Assembly (NCBI GenBank): GCA_024636495.1
Contig: JAGXGZ010000009.1
Coordinates: forward strand, 62,001-126,000
Direction of reading: 5' to 3'
From: Roseobacter sp.
GTDB taxonomy: Bacteria > Pseudomonadota > Alphaproteobacteria > Rhodobacterales > Rhodobacteraceae
DNA: 64,000 bases
The translations under genes and the position numbers were made by a program. This document shows, piece after piece, positions 25,777 to 34,521 of this stretch; the first letter of the stretch is position 1, and each line of letters starts with the position of its first letter. A model generated the notes under the pieces. The model searched no databases. It was not told where the DNA came from and saw nothing but the letters and a program-made list of their open reading frames with translations.

Positions 25777-26994
25777 ATGAACCTGAACCGTCTGACACAC
25801 AGCGTGGCCGTCATCGGCTTTGCCCTCATGACTGCTGCACCCGTAGCTGCGCAGAACCTGTTTGCACCTGTCGCAAAGGTGAACGAATCTGTCGTTACAG
25901 AATTCGAAGTCCAGCAACGCCAGCGTTTTTTGCAGGTGTTGAATGCGCCCGGTGCAACCCGCGAAGGGGCAATCGAGGCGTTGATTGACGAGCGTTTGCG
26001 CAATGAGGCCGTTGCCGATTCCGGGATATCCCTGACCCCTCAAGGGATCAGCGACAGCCTTGAAGAATTTGCCGCACGGGCCAATCTGAGTGCTGAAGAG
26101 TTTACCAAAGTCCTGGGTCAGGCAGGCGTGTCGCCAGAGACCTTCCGTGATTTTGTCATCAACAATGTCGGCTGGCGCGAACTGGTGCGCGCGCGGTATG
26201 CCCCCCGCGTCCAGATCACCGAGGCCGAAATAAACCGCGCGCTTGGCACCAGCCGAAACGGTGGCGTCCGGGTGTTGGTGTCGGAAATCATTATCCCTGC
26301 CCCCCCTCAGAATGCCGCCCAAGTGAACGCCTTGGCCGAAGAGATTTCCCAGACCCGGTCGGTTTCCGAGTTTTCCAGCTACGCCAGCCGCTATTCCGCG
26401 ACCGCATCACGTGGCCGTGGTGGGCGGCTTGATTGGCAAGACGTGTCGGCATTGCCGCCCAGCCTGCAACCTTTGATCCTAGCGCTTGCGCCGGGCGAAG
26501 TCACAGCCCCCTTGCCCATCCCCAACGCCGTAGCACTATTTCAATTGCGTGACATTCAAGAGACCGGCGGCTCTGCGCCCAGCTATTCCTCCATCGAATA
26601 TGCTGCCTATTACATGGCAGGGGGCCGCAGCGCTGAAACGCTTGCCAAAGCGGCCAAGGTGCAGGCCAGCGTTAACACGTGCAACGATCTTTACGGCATA
26701 GCGCAAGGCCAGCCCGCAGAAGTGCTTGACCGTGTCACCAAGGCCCCCGGCGAAATTCCACAGGATATCGCGATTGAGCTTTCCAAGCTTGATGCGGGCG
26801 AAGTATCCACCGCACTGACCCGCTCTGACGGCCAAACGCTGGTGTTTTTGATGATGTGTGGCCGAACAGCTGCCGACAACCAAGAGGCAAGCCGCGAAGA
26901 TGTGATCAACGCCTTGCGTCAGGAACGTCTGGTCGGCTATGCAGACCAGCTGCAAGAGCAACTCAAGGCCGACGCGCGCATCGTTCGGAAATGA
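25777..26994 (+). CDS. surA: SurA-like periplasmic peptidyl-prolyl isomerase
   Basis: A periplasmic chaperone for outer-membrane proteins, 405 residues from the ATG at 25777. A signal peptide (to APVAAQN) is followed by the SurA N-terminal domain (NESVVTEFEVQQRQRFL), one parvulin-type PPIase domain (from about RVLVSEIIIPAP to the LQPLILALAPGEV segment) and a second, degenerate region. The gene follows lptD by five bases, the conserved lptD-surA-pdxA-rsmA order. An ATG at 25759, inside the lptD end, is an alternative start. Confidence 0.9.
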   Translation: MNLNRLTHSVAVIGFALMTAAPVAAQNLFAPVAKVNESVVTEFEVQQRQRFLQVLNAPGATREGAIEALIDERLRNEAVADSGISLTPQGISDSLEEFAARANLSAEEFTKVLGQAGVSPETFRDFVINNVGWRELVRARYAPRVQITEAEINRALGTSRNGGVRVLVSEIIIPAPPQNAAQVNALAEEISQTRSVSEFSSYASRYSATASRGRGGRLDWQDVSALPPSLQPLILALAPGEVTAPLPIPNAVALFQLRDIQETGGSAPSYSSIEYAAYYMAGGRSAETLAKAAKVQASVNTCNDLYGIAQGQPAEVLDRVTKAPGEIPQDIAIELSKLDAGEVSTALTRSDGQTLVFLMMCGRTAADNQEASREDVINALRQERLVGYADQLQEQLKADARIVRK

Positions 26995-27962
26995 TGTCTG
27001 CACCAGCGCCTGTCGTCATCTCCTGCGGAGAACCGGCAGGCATCGGCCCGGAAGTCGCCGCGCGTGCTTGGGCGATCCTCGCACATGAAGTGCCGATGGT
27101 CTGGCTTGGCGATCCTCGCCATCTGCCTACGGACATTCCGCATAGGGTGATAGAAAGCTGCGATCAGGCAAACGGCGTTGGTGGCGATGCCCTTCCGGTG
27201 CTGGCTCACCCCTTTCCCAAGAATTCGGTTGCCGGACGTGCTGATCCTTCAAACGCCCAAGCGGTGATCGATGTGATTGCACGCGGCGTTGATCTGGTGC
27301 GCGCGGGCCATGCTTGTGCGCTGACAACGGCACCAATCCATAAGAAAGCACTTAAGGATGGCGCGGACTTCGCCTATCCCGGCCATACCGAATATCTTGC
27401 GGCGCTGGCGGGCGTGAAAGACGTTGTGATGATGCTTGCGTCTGATCAGTTGCGGGTCGTGCCTGCGACAATCCACATTGCCCTGGATCAGGTGGCCACG
27501 GTACTGACACCCACGCATCTGCGCCGGGTTGTCGAAATCACCGCCGACGGGTTAAAGTCACAGTTCGGCATCCAAGCTCCCAAGATCGCCATCGCTGGCC
27601 TTAACCCCCATGCTGGCGAAGGCGGCACGATGGGCCGTCAAGAGGTCGATTGGATGGCTGATCTGGTCCTCACCATGCAGCACGAGGGCTATGATCTGTT
27701 GGGCCCCCTGCCCGCCGATACGATGTTTCACGCCGCTGCGCGCGCGCGCTATGACGCGGCCATCGCGATGTACCATGATCAGGCATTGATCCCGATCAAG
27801 ACGCTTGATTTTGACCGGGGCGTGAATGTGACGCTGGGGCTGCCGTTCATCCGGACCTCGCCCGATCATGGCACCGCTTTCGATATTGCGGGCAAGGGCC
27901 TTGCCAATCCGACAAGCATGGTCGAGGCCATTCGCCTTGCCTATAAAATGGCGCGCTCATGA
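26994..27962 (+). CDS. pdxA: 4-hydroxythreonine-4-phosphate dehydrogenase
   Basis: PdxA oxidises 4-phosphohydroxy-L-threonine in the DXP-dependent pathway to pyridoxal phosphate. The 322-residue protein opens with [15 protein letters not shown], and metal-site histidines are evident in [21 protein letters not shown] and [14 protein letters not shown], with the C-terminal [18 protein letters not shown] signature. A TGATG junction joins it to surA. Long open-frame extensions upstream of this start overlap surA and are not coding. Confidence 0.94.
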   Translation: MSAPAPVVISCGEPAGIGPEVAARAWAILAHEVPMVWLGDPRHLPTDIPHRVIESCDQANGVGGDALPVLAHPFPKNSVAGRADPSNAQAVIDVIARGVDLVRAGHACALTTAPIHKKALKDGADFAYPGHTEYLAALAGVKDVVMMLASDQLRVVPATIHIALDQVATVLTPTHLRRVVEITADGLKSQFGIQAPKIAIAGLNPHAGEGGTMGRQEVDWMADLVLTMQHEGYDLLGPLPADTMFHAAARARYDAAIAMYHDQALIPIKTLDFDRGVNVTLGLPFIRTSPDHGTAFDIAGKGLANPTSMVEAIRLAYKMARS

Positions 27963-28035
27963 GGCTCTTAAGCATCCGCTCCGAAGGCAAAAATCTCTTT
28001 TGCCGCGCGCTGCCAACTCGAAAGCAGACGGTAAA

Positions 28036-28878
28036 ATGACATCGATTGACAGCCTTCCCCCGCTTCGAGATGTCATTAATGCCCATGACCTCAAGGCACG
28101 CAAATCCTTGGGCCAGAATTTCCTGCTCGACCTCAATCTGACGTCCAAGATTGCGCGTCAGGCGGGCGACATGTCGGCCTGCGACGTGCTGGAAATCGGC
28201 CCCGGTCCGGGTGGATTGACGCGCGGGTTGCTGGCAGAAGGCGCGCGCCACGTGCTGGCCATCGAAAAAGACAAGCGCTGCCTGCCTGCGCTTCAAGAAA
28301 TCTCGGCCCAGTACCCCGGCCGTTTGACCGTGATCGAGGGTGACGCGCTAGAGATCGACCCGCTGGCCCATCTGACGTCGCCCATTCGTATCGCGGCCAA
28401 CCTTCCCTATAACGTGGGCACGGAACTGCTTGTGCGCTGGCTGACGCCCGCCCAATGGCCGCCATTTTGGGAAAGCCTGACGCTGATGTTCCAGCGAGAA
28501 GTTGCGGAACGGATCGTGGCCCAGCCCGGATCAAAGGCCTACGGTCGGCTGGCACTTTTGGCGCAGTGGCGCGCGGATGCTCGGATTGTGATGCACCTGC
28601 CGCCAGAAGCGTTTACCCCACCCCCCAAAGTGTCGTCAGCCGTCGTTCACCTGACAGCCTTGCCGCAGCCCCGCTTTCCAGCGGACCCCGCTATACTCAG
28701 CCGTATCGTCGCCGCAGCGTTCAATCAGCGGCGCAAGATGCTGCGCGCAGCGCTTAAAGGGGCAGCGCCCGATATCGAAGACCGTCTGATTGCTGCGGGG
28801 ATCAAACCCACAGACCGCGCAGAGCAGATCCCGCTGGAAGGCTTCTGTGCGCTGGCCCGCGAAATCGCCAAGACCTGA
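28036..28878 (+). CDS. rsmA: 16S rRNA dimethyladenosine transferase (RsmA/KsgA)
   Basis: This enzyme dimethylates two adjacent adenosines in helix 45 of 16S rRNA. The 280-residue protein carries LGQNFLLD, the SAM-binding [15 protein letters not shown], the catalytic motif [14 protein letters not shown] and VFQRE-like [10 protein letters not shown], with the small helical C-terminal domain. The ATG at 28036 matches the family N-terminus; longer open extensions overlap pdxA. It is the last gene of the lpt operon, followed by a terminator. Confidence 0.95.
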   Translation: MTSIDSLPPLRDVINAHDLKARKSLGQNFLLDLNLTSKIARQAGDMSACDVLEIGPGPGGLTRGLLAEGARHVLAIEKDKRCLPALQEISAQYPGRLTVIEGDALEIDPLAHLTSPIRIAANLPYNVGTELLVRWLTPAQWPPFWESLTLMFQREVAERIVAQPGSKAYGRLALLAQWRADARIVMHLPPEAFTPPPKVSSAVVHLTALPQPRFPADPAILSRIVAAAFNQRRKMLRAALKGAAPDIEDRLIAAGIKPTDRAEQIPLEGFCALAREIAKT

Positions 28879-28896
28879 ACATCTTTGAAATGCAAA

Positions 28897-28925
28897 AGGC
28901 CCCGCAGATTGCGAGGCCTTTTTTT
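28897..28925 (+). terminator. Terminator of the lptFGD-surA-pdxA-rsmA operon
   Basis: AGGCC-x-CGCA pairs with TGCG-x-GGCCT across a GAT loop, followed by seven T residues. The reverse strand also carries a short T run, so it may serve the convergent DUF4167 gene as well. Confidence 0.8.
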
Positions 28926-28949
28926 CATACTGCTGCGCTGCTGCCTGTT

Positions 28950-29696
28950 CTATTCGGCGGCTTCGGTGTGATCACCGCCGTCGCGCGCCTGACCCGAGCT
29001 TTCTTCGGACTTGGGCTGCGGTTTGCGGCGGGGTGCACGCCGTGGCTTTGGTTTGCTTTCGGGTGTTTCGACCAGATTGCTCTCGTCTTCGCCGTCTTGC
29101 GGCGCAGCATCGTTCTGCACAGGATCGGCCGGTTTCGGGCCACGGTTGTTGCGGCGCCGTTTGGGCTGTTCGTTACTGTCCTGTGATGGTTGGTTTTTTT
29201 GTCCACCGTCAGTGCCTTGCGGCTCGGATGCGTCGCTCGTGTGATCGGTCTGGTCAGCATCAGTGTGCTGGCTGCCCCCGTTTGCTGCGTCGCGTTCCTG
29301 ACGCTCTGCACGTTCGCGGTCACGCTCGGCCTGCCGTTCGCGGTTCTGGCGGTCCTGCTCTGCCTGCCGTTCACGGTTCTGGCGATCTTGCTCTTCCTGG
29401 CGTTCGCGATTCTGACGCTCTTGTTCCTCGCGGCGCTGATCAATCTCGCGCTGCGCTTCGGACAACATGCGCAGGTAATGTTCGGCGTGTTGCTGAAAGT
29501 TTTCGGCCGCCACGCGGTCGTTGCTCAGCTGCGCGTCACGGGCAAGCTGGTTGTATTTTTCAATCACCTGCTGCGGCGTACCGCGCACCTTGCCCTCTGG
29601 GCCAGAGCTGTCGAACACGCGGTTGACGACATTGCCGCCCTGCGGTTGACGGTTGCGGGGATTTTTGGATCGGGACCGTGATCTTGAAGATTTCAT
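28950..29696 (-). CDS. DUF4167 protein with charged 11-residue repeats
   Basis: A 248-residue alphaproteobacterial protein. The conserved DUF4167 part is residues about 1-82: basic, Arg/Ser-rich start, then VFDSSGPEGKVRGTPQQVIEKYNQLARDAQLSNDRVAAENFQQHAE in pieces typical of the family. Residues 91-134 are four copies of an 11-residue unit of the type EQDRQNRERQA, predicted as a long charged helix. The rest is a disordered acidic/basic tail ending in Lys/Arg-Pro-rich sequence, which suggests RNA or nucleic-acid association. Function is not known. Confidence 0.88.
   Translation of the reverse strand: MKSSRSRSRSKNPRNRQPQGGNVVNRVFDSSGPEGKVRGTPQQVIEKYNQLARDAQLSNDRVAAENFQQHAEHYLRMLSEAQREIDQRREEQERQNRERQEEQDRQNRERQAEQDRQNRERQAERDRERAERQERDAANGGSQHTDADQTDHTSDASEPQGTDGGQKNQPSQDSNEQPKRRRNNRGPKPADPVQNDAAPQDGEDESNLVETPESKPKPRRAPRRKPQPKSEESSGQARDGGDHTEAAE
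29295..29426 (-). repeat. 33-bp tandem repeat inside the DUF4167 gene
   Basis: Four direct repeats of 33 bp encode the 11-residue units at residues 91-101, 102-112, 113-123 and 124-134. The first three are nearly identical; the fourth is degenerate. Copy number is likely to vary between strains by slippage or recombination. Confidence 0.8.
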
Positions 29697-29942
29697 GTAA
29701 TTCGTTCAGCCTTGTTGTGCTGTGCTTCGAAAAAGCCGCCGGATGCGTAGTTTACATCCTTCGAAAGCGCGCCATACGATCTGTTGGGCTTAACGCCGCG
29801 CGGGACCACCGATTGGTATCCACCGCTGCAACATCTCTGAATAAGCACGGCCATCCGGTGCGATCAAGCTTAAACTGTCAAGAATACGCCTGAAACGGTA
29901 TTTTTAGCGTTTTCGTGCCGCTTGTGGCTGGATCGCGCCAAT

Positions 29943-30785
29943 TCAGGCAGGTGTATCTGCCCACAACACACGGTCGCGCCCGTCAAGATCGGGCAATATC
30001 CGCACACGACCCCAACCGGCAGCCCTGAAAATTTCGGCCACATCCGGGCCTTGTTGCCAGCCGATTTCAGCCAGCACACGCCCGGTGGCCGTCAGATAAC
30101 CTTGGGCTTGGGACGCAATGACCCGGTAAGCGCTGAGCCCGTCCAATCCGTCGGTCAACGCCATTTCGGGTTCGTGCAGGCGCAACTCGGGGGCGACACC
30201 GGCCATCTCGGACTTTGCCAGATAGGGCGGATTCGCCACGATCAGATCAAAGCGCCCTTCGGCGGCCTCGAACCAGTTGGATTTGCGAATATCGGCGCGG
30301 GCGTGGACGCCGTGCAGCACCGCATTTGCGCTGGCTTGCAGGCAAGCTGCCTCGGATAGATCAAGGCCCAGCCCGTGCGCGTCTTGCCGCTCTGCCAGCA
30401 AGGTCACAAGGATGCAGCCTGATCCGGTGCCAAGGTCCAGCACGTGATCGAATGTCTCTGAAAGGGCCAGTTCGATCAGGGTTTCAGTTTCGGGGCGCGG
30501 GTCCAGTACATCGCGGCTGATCTTGAAGTCACGCCCGTAAAAGGCCCGCTGCCCCACCAGATGCGAAACCGGCACACGCACGGCCCTGAGTGCTATCAGA
30601 TTTTCAAAACGCTCTGCGATCTCGGGGGCGATTTCTTCGGGCGCGATCAGGGTGACGCGCGAGGCATCAACCGATGCGGCGTGGGCCAGCAAGACCCGCG
30701 CGTCACGCGCAGGATCAGGCACACCAGCCGCACGCAGCCGTGCAGCAGCCGATGCCATGGCTTGTGCCGCCGTTGGTGCGGTCAT
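29943..30785 (-). CDS. prmC: Release-factor glutamine methyltransferase
   Basis: PrmC (HemK) methylates the Gln of the GGQ motif of peptide-chain release factors. The 280-residue protein has an N-terminal helical domain, the SAM-binding [16 protein letters not shown] (about 115-130) and the catalytic NPPY at 185-188. It overlaps the prfA stop by four bases, so the enzyme is co-translated with its substrate. Earlier annotations of this family as a heme biosynthesis protein are historical. Confidence 0.95.
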   Translation of the reverse strand: MTAPTAAQAMASAAARLRAAGVPDPARDARVLLAHAASVDASRVTLIAPEEIAPEIAERFENLIALRAVRVPVSHLVGQRAFYGRDFKISRDVLDPRPETETLIELALSETFDHVLDLGTGSGCILVTLLAERQDAHGLGLDLSEAACLQASANAVLHGVHARADIRKSNWFEAAEGRFDLIVANPPYLAKSEMAGVAPELRLHEPEMALTDGLDGLSAYRVIASQAQGYLTATGRVLAEIGWQQGPDVAEIFRAAGWGRVRILPDLDGRDRVLWADTPA

Positions 30786-31837
30786 TGCCCCATCTCGGCC
30801 ATCATGCGCGCTTGGGCGTCTGCGGTCAGCGCATCGATGATTTCATTCAAATCACCCTGCATGACAGAATCCAGACGGTACAACGTCAGGTTTATGCGGT
30901 GGTCGGTCATCCGGCCCTGAGGGAAGTTATAGGTCCGGATCCGTTCTGACCGATCACCCGAACCCACTTGCGACGCGCGGTCGGCCGAGCGTTCATTATC
31001 AAGGCGCTGCCGCTCTGCATCATAAAGTCGCGCCTTGAGAACCTGCATCGCGATCTCGCGGTTGCGGTGCTGTGATTTTTCGGAGGACGTCACCACAAGC
31101 CCCGTAGGTATATGGGTAATCCGTACCGCAGAATCGGTGGTGTTGACGTGCTGCCCGCCTGCCCCCGAACTGCGCATGGTGTCGATCCGCAGATCACCCG
31201 GATCAATGTGAATATCCACATCCTGCGCCTCTGGCAAAACGGCGACTGTCGCCGCCGAGGTGTGGATACGCCCACCGCTTTCGGTGGTCGGCACACGCTG
31301 GACCCGGTGCACACCGGATTCGTATTTCAGCCGTGCAAAGACATTCGTACCCTTGATGTGGGCGACAACTTCCTTGACGCCGCCAAGCTCGGTCATTTGT
31401 TCTTCGATCAGATCAAATTTCCAGCCTTGAGCTTCGCAATATCGCTGGTACATGCGCAACAGATCAGCCGCGAACAACGCCGCCTCGTCCCCACCGGTGC
31501 CGGGCCTGATCTCAAGCATGGCAGGTTTTGCGTCGGCCTCGTCTTTGGGCAGCAACGCCAGTTGCAAGGAGCTTTCGGCCTTGGGCAGCGCGGCCTTGAG
31601 GCGCGGCAATTCCTCTTCGGCCAGTTCCGCCATTTCGGGGTCTTTCAGCATGGCGCGCGCGTCGTCCATGTCTTGAAGCAATCCGCGATATTCCTCGATC
31701 TGGTCGACCACGGGGCGCAGGTCGGCGTATTCCTTTGCCAGCTTTGCAAAATCAGCGCCGTCTGACCCGGCAGACATCGACGCTTCCAGAAACTGGAAGC
31801 GCTGAAGGATCTGGGCAAGGCGGTCCATGGGGATCAT
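30782..31837 (-). CDS. prfA: Peptide chain release factor 1
   Basis: RF1 terminates translation at UAA and UAG. The 351-residue protein has the coiled N-terminal domain, the codon-reading region with PTT at 183-185 in the position of the P-x-T motif, and the GGQ motif at 227-229 in [34 protein letters not shown] is also characteristic. There is no strong Shine-Dalgarno sequence before ATG 31837; ATG 31828 is an alternative. The methylase gene prmC follows directly. Confidence 0.96.
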   Translation of the reverse strand: MIPMDRLAQILQRFQFLEASMSAGSDGADFAKLAKEYADLRPVVDQIEEYRGLLQDMDDARAMLKDPEMAELAEEELPRLKAALPKAESSLQLALLPKDEADAKPAMLEIRPGTGGDEAALFAADLLRMYQRYCEAQGWKFDLIEEQMTELGGVKEVVAHIKGTNVFARLKYESGVHRVQRVPTTESGGRIHTSAATVAVLPEAQDVDIHIDPGDLRIDTMRSSGAGGQHVNTTDSAVRITHIPTGLVVTSSEKSQHRNREIAMQVLKARLYDAERQRLDNERSADRASQVGSGDRSERIRTYNFPQGRMTDHRINLTLYRLDSVMQGDLNEIIDALTADAQARMMAEMGQ

Positions 31838-31895
31838 CGGGTTTCTGTCGCTGATGATAAGGCTTTGGTCAAGGGCCGCTTTGTGCTAATCTGGC

Positions 31896-32198
31896 ATGAT
31901 GAAACAGATTGCTCTGCTACTGGGCCTGTTTGCCCAACCGTCTTTCGCGCAAGGCACCTACCCCAGCGGTAAGGCGATTGATTGTTATTGCACAAATACC
32001 CAAGGCATTCGGATCGAGCTTGGCCAGACCATTTGCATGCATGTGGGCGACCGGATGTTTATGGCGCAATGCCAGATGTCGCTGAATGTCCCGATGTGGC
32101 GCGAGGTACGGCAAGGCTGCCTAAGCTCATCCCTGGGGGGTCACGCCGATCAAGGCCAGAACATTTTGCAGTCGTTTCTTGTTCACACCCATATCTGA
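31896..32198 (+). CDS. Small secreted Cys-rich hypothetical protein
   Basis: A 100-residue protein with a short signal peptide (ending PSFAQ) and mature sequence IDCYCTNTQGIRIELGQTICMHVGDRMFMAQCQMSLN in pieces, with five or six cysteines. The arrangement looks like a conserved small periplasmic protein of this group of bacteria, but I know no function. The conserved-looking part ends at about QGCLSS; the remaining residues run into the 3' end of the convergent DUF1499 gene by 72 bases and may reflect loss of an earlier stop codon. Confidence 0.7.
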   Translation: MMKQIALLLGLFAQPSFAQGTYPSGKAIDCYCTNTQGIRIELGQTICMHVGDRMFMAQCQMSLNVPMWREVRQGCLSSSLGGHADQGQNILQSFLVHTHI

Positions 32199-32576
32199 TT
32201 CACCAAAGCGCAAGCGGCTAAAAACCGTTGCACGGTTTTGCCCCCGATCAAGTGCCACTGTTGTGTAATCAGGAAACCCCCAAAGGAGCGAGCGGGTGAC
32301 ATAGATCTGCTGCCCGTCGACAACATCCAGCTTCTTTGTGCGAGGTTGCGCCATCATTGCACCCTCAAATGCCGTGAGAAACACGTCTGCGTCCCCGTCA
32401 ATGTCGGTAACGACCCTATAGCCTTTCGCCGACGGATAGGTGCCCGGTGCATCCTTTAGGGCGTCAATCGTCCAGGCCTGCGGATCGGACGGGGCAAGTC
32501 GCACATAGGCTTGCAAGCCGATAAAGATCACGAGCACGACCCAGAAAAACGCCATCATCACTTTTTTCACTTTCAT
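32127..32576 (-). CDS. DUF1499 family membrane-anchored protein
   Basis: A 149-residue protein with one N-terminal membrane helix (about residues 8-24) and a DUF1499 domain in the periplasm: PGTYPSAKGYRVVTDIDGD and the closing SRLRFGESDMGVNKKRLQNVLALI are typical. The start at 32576 has AAGGAC upstream; longer in-frame extension is not supported. The function of DUF1499 is unknown. Its 3' end overlaps the small secreted protein gene on the other strand. Confidence 0.85.
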   Translation of the reverse strand: MKVKKVMMAFFWVVLVIFIGLQAYVRLAPSDPQAWTIDALKDAPGTYPSAKGYRVVTDIDGDADVFLTAFEGAMMAQPRTKKLDVVDGQQIYVTRSLLWGFPDYTTVALDRGQNRATVFSRLRFGESDMGVNKKRLQNVLALIGVTPQG

Positions 32577-32611
32577 TTTGTCCTTAAAACTTCCCGCGGA
32601 GCGTCGCCCGA

Positions 32612-33559
32612 TCAACGATAAGCAACGCCGGGCAGGACACATAGGATTTCAAACAGGATGTTCGCCCCCGTCAGTGCCGTGTTGCCTGATGTATCGTAGG
32701 GCGGCGACACTTCAACCAAATCAGCGCCGACAATGTTCAATCCCTTAAGCGCGCGCAAAAGTTCCAGCGCTTGCGGCGTCGTCAATCCGCCGATTTCCGG
32801 CGTGCCTGTGCCGGGCGCATAGGCCGGATCAAGACTGTCGATGTCATACGTGACATAGACCGGCGCATCGCCAATATCGCGGCGGATTTCGGCACCCAAG
32901 GGGGCCAGACTGCGGTGCCACAGCTCATGGGCTGGGAACTGCTGAAAGCCCCAGCCCGCGGCTTCGGTAAAGTCGTCGGCCCCGTAGCCTGATCCGCGCA
33001 ATCCGATCTGATAGGTCTTTTGCGGGTTGATCAGCTCTTCCTCATAGGCGCGCCGGAAAACGGTACCATGGGTTTCGCGCATCCCGAACATCTCGTCGTT
33101 CACATCGGCATGGGCATCTACATGGATCAGCGCCAATGGGCCGTGTCGCTTTGCCATCGCGCGCAAGATTGGCAGAGTGATCGAATGGTCGCCTCCAATC
33201 GCAACCGGCATCACATCATACTTTAGGATCGCATCGTAACTATCTGAAATAATTGATAGGCTTTGCGCCAGCGAAAAGGTATTGATCGCCAGATCACCGA
33301 TATCCGCGATTTGCAGCGAATCAAAAGGGGCCGCACCGGTGGCCAGATTATAGGGCCGCAGCATCGCTGATTCCGCGCGCACCTGCTTGGGGCCAAATCG
33401 TGTCCCTGACCGCCACGAGGTTCCGATGTCCAGCGGAATGCCCAAAACCGCGACGTCCAGCCCCTTGAGGTTACTGGCCGAGGGCAAGCGCATAAACGTA
33501 TTCGGTCCCGAAAACCGGGCCAGATCATTGCCGCTGATCGGTTGGTTTTTGTCACTCAT
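32612..33559 (-). CDS. Ureohydrolase, guanidinobutyrase-like (agmatinase family)
   Basis: A binuclear manganese hydrolase that releases urea from a guanidino compound, 315 residues. Metal-binding motifs are GGDHS, HVDAHADVND and DIDSLDPAYAPGTGTPE. The segments MFGMRETHGTVFRRA, IGLRGSGYGADDF and the C-terminal ALTGANILFEILCVLPGVAYR resemble guanidinobutyrase and guanidinopropionase of Pseudomonas more than E. coli SpeB, so 4-guanidinobutyrate is a likelier substrate than agmatine; this is inference. It begins in an ATGA overlap with the SpeB-like gene upstream, so both are made from one transcript. Confidence 0.85.
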   Translation of the reverse strand: MSDKNQPISGNDLARFSGPNTFMRLPSASNLKGLDVAVLGIPLDIGTSWRSGTRFGPKQVRAESAMLRPYNLATGAAPFDSLQIADIGDLAINTFSLAQSLSIISDSYDAILKYDVMPVAIGGDHSITLPILRAMAKRHGPLALIHVDAHADVNDEMFGMRETHGTVFRRAYEEELINPQKTYQIGLRGSGYGADDFTEAAGWGFQQFPAHELWHRSLAPLGAEIRRDIGDAPVYVTYDIDSLDPAYAPGTGTPEIGGLTTPQALELLRALKGLNIVGADLVEVSPPYDTSGNTALTGANILFEILCVLPGVAYR

Positions 33560-34521
33560 GCGTTTCGCATCCTCCATCCCAGCAGGCACAGGATTTCGGT
33601 CGCGACATGCGCGCCTGCAATCGCCGTGGCCCCGGTGGTGTCAAAGGGCGGTGATACTTCTACAATGTCGCCGCCCACAATGTTGATCCCCGCCAGATCG
33701 CGCAGCATGACCGCGCATTGCGCCGATGTCAGCCCACCCCAGACCGGCGTGCCAGTGCCGGGCGCAAAGGCCGGATCAAGCGCATCAATGTCAAAGGTCA
33801 GATAGCAAGGACGCTTTCCAAGCACCTGTTTTATCTTGGCAACCGCGGCTTGCGGCCCTTTTTCGTGCACCTCGCGCGCGTCAATCGTCGTGACACCCAG
33901 CGTGTCGGGGTTTGTCGTTCTGATCCCCACCTGCACGGACGTCGCAGGATCTACGATGCCCGACTTCACGGCCTTGTAGAACATCGTGCCGTGGTCAATC
34001 CGGTCCATATCGTCATCGGGCCAGGTGTCTGAATGCGCGTCGAACTGCAAAAGGCTAATCGGTCCGTATTTTTCGGCATAGGCCTTGAGGATTGGGAAAC
34101 TGATATAATGGTCGCCCCCTAGCACCACGCTTGCGGCACCGGCGTCCAGTATCCCTTTGATATGCTTGGTCAATGCGGCGGGAAACTGGCTGGTGTGCCC
34201 ATAGTCAAACGCCAGATCGCCGTAATCTGCGATGGCAAATTCGCTTAGCACATCGAAATCCCAGCCATAGGGCGGATCATAGGGCTGCAAGGTCGACGCC
34301 TCGCGGATCGCGCGCGGTCCCAGCCTTGTGCCCGTGCGGTTGGTCACGGCCTGATCGAACGGCACGCCAGTCACGGCGATATCGACGCCGCGCAGGTCCT
34401 TGGTGTAGCGGCGGCGCAAGAATGACGTGGCCCCGCCAAAGGCATTCTCGAAACTGGTGCCCTTGAGGTCATCGCGGGTAAAGGCCTGATCAACCTGATT
34501 TTTTGCATCCTCTAGCGCCAT
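33556..34521 (-). CDS. speB: Agmatinase-like ureohydrolase (SpeB type)
   Basis: A 321-residue ureohydrolase close in pattern to E. coli SpeB, converting agmatine to putrescine and urea. Metal motifs are GGDHY, QFDAHSDTW and DIDALDPAFAPGTGTP, and the SpeB-like DHGTMFYKAVKSGIVDP is present. It starts one base into the stop codon region of the M20 gene (TAATG) and overlaps the second ureohydrolase by four bases. Two different ureohydrolases side by side suggest breakdown of arginine-derived guanidino compounds as nitrogen source. Confidence 0.85.
   Translation of the reverse strand: MALEDAKNQVDQAFTRDDLKGTSFENAFGGATSFLRRRYTKDLRGVDIAVTGVPFDQAVTNRTGTRLGPRAIREASTLQPYDPPYGWDFDVLSEFAIADYGDLAFDYGHTSQFPAALTKHIKGILDAGAASVVLGGDHYISFPILKAYAEKYGPISLLQFDAHSDTWPDDDMDRIDHGTMFYKAVKSGIVDPATSVQVGIRTTNPDTLGVTTIDAREVHEKGPQAAVAKIKQVLGKRPCYLTFDIDALDPAFAPGTGTPVWGGLTSAQCAVMLRDLAGINIVGGDIVEVSPPFDTTGATAIAGAHVATEILCLLGWRMRNA

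Noticed and set aside
29876-29881. Consensus-like -35 (TTGACA on the - strand) upstream of the DUF4167 gene
   Set aside because: No acceptable -10 element lies 16-18 bp downstream.
33556-34521. Duplicate ureohydrolase considered a degenerate copy of its neighbour
   Set aside because: Both genes keep all metal-binding motifs and differ throughout, so they are distinct functional paralogues and not a recent duplication.
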